Of a stretch of 64,000 nucleotides of DNA, positions 57,535 through 64,000 are shown piece by piece (position 1 is the first letter of the stretch; each line of letters opens with the position of its first letter). The translations under genes were made by a program, and so were the position numbers. The DNA is taken from contig CADCSX010000005.1 in the NCBI GenBank assembly GCA_902805475.1, positions 226,001 to 290,000 on the forward strand, in the 5' to 3' direction. This DNA comes from Entonaema liquescens. Its lineage: Eukaryota; Ascomycota; Sordariomycetes; Xylariales; Xylariaceae. The notes beneath the pieces are model-generated. The model made no database searches. It was not told the DNA's origin and saw only the letters and a list, made by a program, of their open reading frames with translations.

Positions 57535-59100
57535 CTAACAAGCTACCTTAAGAATTCTTAAGTCGATCCGTAGGCTTAGGTATATAAATACCAGATATGC
57601 GCAGAATATCCCCAGTACTGGAGCCATCCAAGTAGCTACCGTGTGATACCACGGGCATTTTTCTGTTATTTTTATAGAACGCACTTCTGTAACTATCATA
57701 GGAGGTGTATGACTGCCTGCGCTTAATGACTCTGATACCTTTTCCGAAACTGAGTGGTTCTCGTCTAAGAGGCTTATGACTGGCGTCGTTTCGGGCCCAC
57801 CCGTGCTCGTCTTATTAGTAGATGGGTTAGTTTTGAACCATCTGTGTTCTAGAACCTGAGATGGCTTCAGTCTTTTCTCTGGATCATATACGAAGAGTTC
57901 CCTAAAAAGATCACCAAAAATGGGGATTTCGTCCCTTGGCATATCCGCTATTCCCAGCACGACGTGTAATAGGTCACTAAATTCTTTGTGAGTTGCTTCG
58001 AACTTCTCTTGTAAATTGAGCGGCTCTGCCAATGGTCCAGTAATAGGTTCGCCTTCCTCGTAATCCGGTGGCGGCTCATCCGGATCGCCAACTTCATCGT
58101 GAAGTAGCTTTATAGCAGCCGGGCCGTAGACTGGTGGAATAGGTCCGATGTACCGTTCCATGCGCCTAATGATATTCCATAGATCTCCAGGAAAGGAACC
58201 AGTTTGAACTTCTAATAATGTAAAGGCTAGAGACCAAATGTCATTTCCTATGCCTGTCTGGTTACTAAAGAGCCATTCGGGGCCGGCATAATTGGCTGGT
58301 ATATTCAACCTCTCAGGGGGGCTTTGAGCCTGGTACGATTCGCCAAAGTCAACAATGGCGATGTCACCTGATACCATGTGGGAAAGATCCCATTGTCTGA
58401 AACTAAATGGTACGTATGCGTACTTGGGCGCGTGTGGGCTTCTCTCATCGCCGGTTAGGAGTTTCTCGCGGAGCGCCTCTCCTATCAGAGCCCGCATCTC
58501 ATCATACCCAATCTGATCAAGGCAACCGGGTTTCAGCCTCATTAATATGTTATCGGGCCTAAAATCGCCATGGCATATTCCTTTGCTGTGCAAGAAAGCA
58601 AGCGCCTTTGTAAGCTGGTAGCTGATCTTCTTCCGTTGGTTGAAGTCTTCTCCTATCCTATCCTCCCATTTCGTGAACCTCGGACCGGCCACAGGTAGTA
58701 CAGAACATAGGTGTCGCCCGTTGGGAGACTTTATGAAGAAGGTCTGTAAAGCTATCATGATGTTGTTATCATAGAGCTCGCTAGTTCCTTGGGATTGAGC
58801 TTCGATCATTTGAATCGCCTTCAAGTCCGGGCAGTCATCCGACGAATGACTTGCTGAATTGATTTTAAGGGCTACCCATTTCTCTTCTTGCAGATCCCAG
58901 CAGAACCAAACAGTCGCGATGCCGCCGTGCCCGAGCTTATGGGTAACCTTGAACCTATTGATTATCGTTTCGCCAACGTCCAACGGGTAGAATCCACCGG
59001 GTCGGTACCACTCGACATCTTCGACGTCGTCCAAGATTGAAAGAGAATTGTACTTCCTGACGAAGGAAGTACTGGAGCTTGTGGTGTGAGTGCTCGACAT
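57535..59100 (-). CDS. SRPK-like protein kinase with C-terminal membrane anchor
   Basis: Single exon, 521 residues. The start region (DDVEDVEWYRPGGFYPLDVG, INRFKVTHKLGHGGIATVWF) is the signature of fungal SRPK-like kinases. Motifs: glycine loop GHGGIATVW, lysine in WVALKINSAS, catalytic loop GICHGDFRPDNILMRL with HGD in place of HRD, DFG in IAIVDFGESY, and YAGPEWLFSNQ in place of APE. The domain ends DPEKRLKPSQVLEHRWF. After a ~60-residue Ser/Thr linker comes a hydrophobic segment (WMAPVLGIFCAYLVFIYLSL, about residues 490-512), which predicts a tail anchor with the kinase facing the cytosol. Pezizomycotina carry large, variable sets of such SRPK-like kinases with unknown substrates. HGD and DFG are compatible with activity. 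Confidence 0.85.
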   Translation of the reverse strand: MSSTHTTSSSTSFVRKYNSLSILDDVEDVEWYRPGGFYPLDVGETIINRFKVTHKLGHGGIATVWFCWDLQEEKWVALKINSASHSSDDCPDLKAIQMIEAQSQGTSELYDNNIMIALQTFFIKSPNGRHLCSVLPVAGPRFTKWEDRIGEDFNQRKKISYQLTKALAFLHSKGICHGDFRPDNILMRLKPGCLDQIGYDEMRALIGEALREKLLTGDERSPHAPKYAYVPFSFRQWDLSHMVSGDIAIVDFGESYQAQSPPERLNIPANYAGPEWLFSNQTGIGNDIWSLAFTLLEVQTGSFPGDLWNIIRRMERYIGPIPPVYGPAAIKLLHDEVGDPDEPPPDYEEGEPITGPLAEPLNLQEKFEATHKEFSDLLHVVLGIADMPRDEIPIFGDLFRELFVYDPEKRLKPSQVLEHRWFKTNPSTNKTSTGGPETTPVISLLDENHSVSEKVSESLSAGSHTPPMIVTEVRSIKITEKCPWYHTVATWMAPVLGIFCAYLVFIYLSLRIDLRILKVAC

Positions 59101-59871
59101 CGTAGCATTTGAGGCTCTCTAGCAGCCGTAGGAATTTGTCAAAAAGTAGGTATCGTCATATGTCACTAAGCTGCTTGTGCGAGCATTCATGTGCAAAATG
59201 AATAAATCTGGAAGCTTGTTTTACGCCACATGTTATTATCTTTGTTATTTACCTTTCCGGGGATTTTAATTGAGAGACTTAAGACTAAGAGAATTTGTCT
59301 TTATTGACCTGCATGCAGGTACTTTCAAGAGATAATGAGCTCTTATGATAATACAACACTAATGATTCAGTCAGTTTAAATCATTCACCAGCTGAAGGTT
59401 CGTATGGTGTAGTAGGCCTGTTTTCTCGTTTGCACGTCGACATGAGTTGACGCGGGGATATATGAAAGTCCATTATAGTTAGAATTATTAAGATATCTGG
59501 GTAAATGATTTAGTCGTCTCTCTCAGACGTATATCCGAAGCAAGACAAAGATAGAATAGAAAAGATTTGTAAAATGTGTAACATTGAAAGATTGACTGGT
59601 ATGTCAACTGAAATGTGAAAGAGTTTGTGTCGTATGCATAATTTATTACATACCTAGGTATTATCTAGGTATGAATGCATTAAGCTATCCCTCCCCACAT
59701 ATCGTACGGTACACAGTACAACACAGTTTAGCGACTAATTGTTATCGATAATAGACTCATTCTCCGGCATCACTTTAAGCTTTCAACTCACTGGGATTTT
59801 TACCTTCAAGCTCTACAGAGCTTCAACAATTGGAGTTGAATCCACCTACTAAGATCTTGTGTTCGGCAAAT
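59101..59871. promoter_or_regulatory. Divergent promoter region
   Basis: Between the SRPK-like kinase (-) and PET117 (+). Contains TACCTAGGTA at 59651-59660 followed by a second half-copy ATCTAGGTA. No other defensible site. Confidence 0.4.
59651..59660. repeat. TACCTAGGTA palindrome, copy 8
   Basis: Exact copy in the divergent promoter of the SRPK-like kinase and PET117, followed eight bases later by a half-copy TCTAGGTA. Confidence 0.95.
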
Positions 59872-60187
59872 ATGTCGCGCGCCTCAAAACTCACGCTGGC
59901 GGGCACTTCGCTCTTTGCTGTTGGTACAGTTATCATAGTACATTTCCAACAAAAGATGGAGAAAGAGGTACGGGGATCTCCGTACAATCCGCTCTAGATA
60001 TAGCTTCGCTAAGAATCTCTAGGCCATGCATCAGGGTGTTATACGCGACATGGAGCAGCAGAGGATCAAGAAGGAGCGCCAGCTTGATTTCGACATGCAA
60101 AGGGCGTTGGAGGAAGAGTATAAGAAGGGCCAGACTGTCCGAGATACTACAAACGAAATACAAGCTAAACCATTGCCGGACCGGTAG
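59872..60187 (+). CDS. PET117: Cytochrome c oxidase assembly factor Pet117
   Basis: Two exons, 59872-59967 and 60023-60187, join in phase to 86 residues. It begins MSRASKLTLAGTSLFAVGTV, the hallmark MSRxSK plus membrane helix of Pet117, followed by VHFQQKMEKE|AMHQGVIRDMEQQRIKKERQ (matching the conserved HQG/xGVIRDxER region) and a charged helix with EEEYKKGQTV. Pet117 is an inner-membrane mitochondrial protein that tethers Cox15 and is needed for haem A and complex IV assembly. Size and layout are typical. It is the third nuclear gene for mitochondrial function in the window, but it is far from COX9. Confidence 0.9.
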
Positions 60188-61014
60188 TGTTATACTTGTC
60201 AAATCGCAACTTGAAATCTGTTCTTCGACGGGCGGTGTGACTACGTTCTGATATGACAACTATTGTCTCGTCTGATCTGGCTTCACCTGAACTTAGAGGC
60301 ATACCGTTTAGAGGTGCGTCACCAGGAGATGAATCAAATTGCTAGAAATAATAGAGTCTGAGGCTATATGTATTTTTACTAACGTAAGGGTTGATAGGCG
60401 AAGAGCCCAGTTTCAACATCCTTGCTAATACCTATCTCCTCTTCAACTTGTCTTAGAAGCCGACATATCGGGCCTCTGACCGGTATCCGCAGAACAATGT
60501 ATCAATATATGAAAGTCCAAATCCCTTTTAGGATAGCAGGGTTGATATCAACCTGCAGGTGTTAATAACATTGGCTATCCGATTGAATTTATAATATACA
60601 GTATCACAGTTGGAAGTCTCGTATTGATCTCAGAGCTCATAACCAATCATGACTAGGATATGGTACGACGAAGAGCGTCAGTTCCGCGGAACCAAGAAGA
60701 CAACCAATAGGATGAGCTATAAATTACCACGGCTCCTGGTTATTTATCCACTGGATTGTTGGGGGATCATCTGAAGCCCGCATCTATCATCTCAACCTCA
60801 CCGAGTTCACGACCTGGCAGTCAAACTCTCTCCTAATATAAAAAGAATTAGTTGATTCGAAGAAAATGAAATTATATACATCATCTCGTACACCATAGCG
60901 CCATTCAAAGAAATACACCTAGAATCTTAACATACAAGCCGCCTCGTGTCGACCTTCACTACTTCTAGATTGGCCATTCCCCCGCAGCTGTCTCGTATCT
61001 CGCTCATCATTACG
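60188..61014. other. Convergent intergenic region
   Basis: 3' flanks of PET117 (+) and the permease (-). No gene-like frame longer than about 30 codons with an ATG. Confidence 0.45.
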
Positions 61015-63216
61015 TTAAACCTTGATCTTCATACTTGAAATGGCGATCTGGTCTTGATAGGTACTCAATACAGATCCCTCGACATGCTCTGCGAATACAT
61101 CCACATCGGTCGAGGCAAATTTCCTTGCGCTAACCTTCTTCTCAAACAACAAATCAAGTTCTGCAAACGTGCGACCGGCCGGCTCAGGTACGCGGAAGTA
61201 ACTGTAGATAAAGCAGAGGAAGCATGATCCCGCCTAGATATCATCAGTAAACAGAAACAAGAGAACATGCAAGGGAATACTTACCCAGAAAAATCCGGCA
61301 TAGTTGCCCCAGTCCCAAGCCGAAGGATTTAACATGTACGGTGTCAAAACACCACAGATAATACCAACAATGTTGCTGCGATCCGTTAGCTTTTGGTCCT
61401 GGCCGATCCGCCAAAGCAAAGGAGTCTTACTAGAGGATACGTCCAAGCACCACCGTCTTGATTTGAAGACGCCTCGTCGATATCTCCGCCACGAGAGAGT
61501 AGCATACGGTGCCGACAGTTAATTGGTAGCATAGAGCCCATACGAGCATGATACTACCTGTTGCGAGCGACGCGGAGTTTCGATCAGGTGCCAGGCCGAG
61601 AAATCCGAGAATCATAAGCATGACGAAAAGACCAGCAAGTCCGTATAGGTATAAGGTCCTTTACGGAGCGTTAACATTCTGATTAATTATCACATAGGAC
61701 TTAAACCTTACCTTCGTCCAATTCCTAGGGTGATAAGTGTCCAGGCCCCAAAGACGCCGGCGCAGTTGATTGCATATTGGCCCATGGCGAATGAGTATGC
61801 CTTGTCACTTGTGAGGCCTGCTTGCTCTAGGAAATACGTCGAGTAGTTGGAAAATGAATTCCCGCTTAGGTTCTGGATCGCCCAACACATGCACACGATC
61901 TATTTCAGTTAGTATCGCGAGAGTGGATATAAATATAGGGCTTCAAACATACCTCTGTGCGACGCCTATCGGTCCCCTTGAAGCAGTCTAGATAACTGGC
62001 CCCTTGGTTATCTACGTATGAAGGTTAACGAAGAGCACGAAATCATAAGGGGAGACTAAAACCTTCTGCTCTAATGCCGATGTGTGGACCATCATGGCAA
62101 CCGTCTCATCTACATCGAAATCTGTCTCCCGATCTAGACTAGTTAAGCGGAGAAGAGAATGCTTGGCGTCTTCAAGTCTCCCCTTTCGTACAAGCCACCA
62201 AGGAGATTCAGGTGCGAAGCATATTCCGATTATGAGAGGCAACGGCCACATCCATTGAAGCGCATAAGGCTATTCATCTGTATTAGAATTTTCATTCAGG
62301 GTATGGGCCAAAGGAATCTTACGATACGGTATGCCCACTCGTCAGTTCGCCAGAGGTTACCCATAATGACACCAATGCCGATCATCTGGCCGATACCCCA
62401 GCAGAAGTTGATGTAAGTCGTCAAGTAGCCGCGCAGGGCTACGGGGCAAACTTCGGATGCATAGGTGATGGTTAAAGTTTGGAAGACGCCCCATGGGATG
62501 CCGCACAAGATCTCAGCTACCTGGAGATGCACAACAGTCTGTGCCGTAAAGAAGATGGCGGTAAAAGCGATGATGAGTACGAGGCAGGAGATGACGGTAT
62601 ATCGGTACCCAAACCTCTCGGAGACCCAGCCGTTTATTACCAAGCCAATGATTTCACCCTGAAAAAACCGACGTTAAAATAAAGCTCAACTATTCAACTG
62701 AGGGCAGGGCAGGGATTCCACGGAGTGCTGTGAAACCGCGCATATAAGTTTGAACGCCATCCTTTACGGATTCGGGCTCGGGCTCGGAAAAGGGACGGAC
62801 AAATTTAACTTCGAGTACACACTGAGGTGCGTCGCGGATTAACTTACCACTACTGCTCCGTTACTTAACCCAGCTTGCCATGAGGCTGGAACTTGATAGG
62901 AGGAGTTGCCCTCTGCGTCGGTTACCTGAACGCCGTATTTCTGGTTAAACTGGGGGAAAGCATAGAAATTGTTGACCAGGGAGATGTCGTAACCCTCCAT
63001 AACGATGCAGGTCGAGATAAGGATGGACCACGCAATCGCCTTGGGGTAAAGACGAATACCTTGCAATAGGGTCATCTTGTGCTCCTTCTCGCTTGCAAGC
63101 CTCGCATTCCGGATTATGTCGCTCATCTTCTCGTTTTCTTCCTTCGACGTCACTGCCGGGACCGGGGCTGTTTCGACGACATCGTCGCCAATGCTCTTTG
63201 CCGAACCTGAAGCCAT
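61015..63216 (-). CDS. Maltose/alpha-glucoside:H+ symporter-type MFS permease
   Basis: Start at ATG 63216 (MASGSAKSIGDD; the open frame upstream begins with GTG). Exons: 63216-62848, 62658-62323, 62269-62063, 62011-61953, 61899-61712, 61658-61431, 61375-61285 and 61233-61015, about 565 residues. Twelve helices with sugar-porter landmarks: STCIVMEGYDISLVNNFYAF, WVSERFGYRY after helix 2, PESPWWLVRKGR, SYLDCFKGTDRRRTEIVC, and the end PEPAGRTFAELDLLFEKKV. The closest family known to me is the fungal maltose permease group (Mal31/Mal61-like). It should import maltose or related alpha-glucosides at the plasma membrane. The junction after 62063 is one base out of phase; an extra G at the donor (AAGG/GTTTT) would repair it. 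The donor after 61431 (GTAAGA) restores VLGRILYNIVGII. Confidence 0.86.
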
Positions 63217-64000
63217 GGCTGCGATATACGTGTCGTTGGCTTCCACCGCAGATAGGATTGGCCGCCAAGATGAGTTGGAGTGATGGCCACCGACGTGATA
63301 ATATGCTGCGCGACAGTGCGAGCGATGTCGTCGTTCTCTCGATTGGACTTCCTCAGCTCCTTTTTATCTTGGGGGAAAATATAAACAAAGGAATATTCTA
63401 GCCGTCTAACTAAGTTTAACAGTAGTCGGCAAAGTATCACGCTAGGAATACCGAGGCAGGTCGCTATACACCATAAGCGGTTTAGTCTAGTCGCATTTTT
63501 CCTTTCGATCCGCTCTTAATGGTGGAGAGAAAGTTGCGGGAAGAAGCACTTGGAATTCTGGAATTCTAATTCGAACATCCCTGACTGGTTTAATTATTAC
63601 TTGAGTGCCTATTCCTAGTTCACCTAGGATTATCATTGGGGAAAATCCATTGGCCAAACTGGTTTAACGTAATGGTCAGCTTAGCTTAACTTTAATCCTG
63701 TTGTGTAATATGCATATAGGTATCACGACTCCATCCGCTTACCCACAAATACCAAATAAGCGCATAGGGGCGGGTTACACGAACGAGACCTCGTGGCCCC
63801 GGTCTAGGTCCGTTATTCGGGAGACGGTCCAATGGCGAAACGCCTAGCCGGCCAATTGGGTCTGGGCTTCGGTGTCCCATGGACCGGGTCTCTTTGTACT
63901 ACTTTAGACCATCCACGTCTCCCGCTCGGCGGTTTTGCCCGTCTTTATCAGATGATCCCTTTCGAAGCTGGGTCCTTGGATCTCTATGTCGGTAACATTG
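63217..64000. promoter_or_regulatory. Upstream region of the MFS permease
   Basis: No gene recognised to the window edge. The first ~200 bases upstream keep an open but unsupported frame (GTG start). No clear regulator site can be claimed. Confidence 0.4.

Noticed and set aside
10918..61014. Secondary-metabolite gene cluster around the SDR, permease or isochorismatase genes
   Set aside because: No polyketide synthase, NRPS, terpene cyclase or pathway transcription factor nearby; these genes are far apart and flanked by housekeeping genes.
61376..61440. Apparent frame slip in the permease at the exon ending LGR
   Set aside because: A stronger donor (GTAAGA after 61431) restores the phase and gives RILYNIVGIICG, so no indel is needed here.
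1..64000. CRISPR array, bacterial operon or prophage features
   Set aside because: No regularly spaced repeats, no Shine-Dalgarno-driven operons; spliced genes and fungal families throughout.

Overview
The window is nuclear DNA of a filamentous ascomycete (Pezizomycotina, most likely Sordariomycetes). Genes carry short introns of about 50-130 bases with GT...AG borders. The gene set is fungal: a CFEM wall protein, an alpha-factor pheromone receptor, a Dfg5/Dcw1 mannosidase, a maltose-type permease, and core genes with typical fungal exon structure (RPB2, TAF8, RACK1/CPC2, VMA10, COX9, PET117, mitochondrial uL22). I see no bacterial operon, tRNA, rRNA or CRISPR array.

Layout. 1-9.99 kb: the 3' tip of an unidentified gene, a CFEM membrane protein (+), mitochondrial ribosomal uL22 (-), Cox9 (+), an XRCC2/RAD51-like protein (+) and a FAR1-type/AT-hook protein (+). 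10.9-20 kb: an isochorismatase-AlkB-GST fusion (-), a 4.8 kb gene-poor stretch, and an intronless LRR protein kinase (-) that looks bacterial in architecture. 21.3-33.3 kb: TAF8 (+), RACK1 (+), the Ste2-type receptor (-), a PalI/SUR7-like membrane protein (+) and RPB2 (-). 33.3-39.1 kb is a 5.8 kb gene desert. 39.1-50.3 kb: a secreted GH2 enzyme (+), a decayed gene (-), an NAD(P)-binding SDR (-), a GPI-anchored Ser-rich protein (+) and a GH76 enzyme (-). 51.2-64 kb: a perfect 34-bp hairpin, a histidine phosphatase (-), CTNNBL1 (+), V-ATPase G (-), an unrecognised three-exon gene (-), a membrane-tethered SRPK-like kinase (-), PET117 (+) and a maltose-type MFS permease (-).

There is no obvious biosynthetic cluster. 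Most neighbours are unrelated housekeeping genes. Loose themes are cell wall and surface (CFEM, GPI protein, GH76, GH2, PalI-like), mitochondrial respiration (uL22m, Cox9, Pet117) and DNA repair/transcription (AlkB fusion, XRCC2-like, TAF8, RPB2).

Three cross-cutting observations stand out. (1) The 10-bp palindrome TACCTAGGTA occurs at least eight times, always outside coding sequence. (2) Several otherwise good genes (uL22m, the GPI protein, VMA10, the permease) can be read through by restoring single bases, mostly in short homopolymers, which suggests residual assembly indels. In two of these a canonical alternative intron also gives an open frame. (3) The gene at 42.0-43.9 kb keeps one coding-looking frame for 1.6 kb across four internal stops, so it looks like a genuine pseudogene. 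All exon coordinates were worked out by eye from splice consensus, reading phase and remembered family features; no database search was run.
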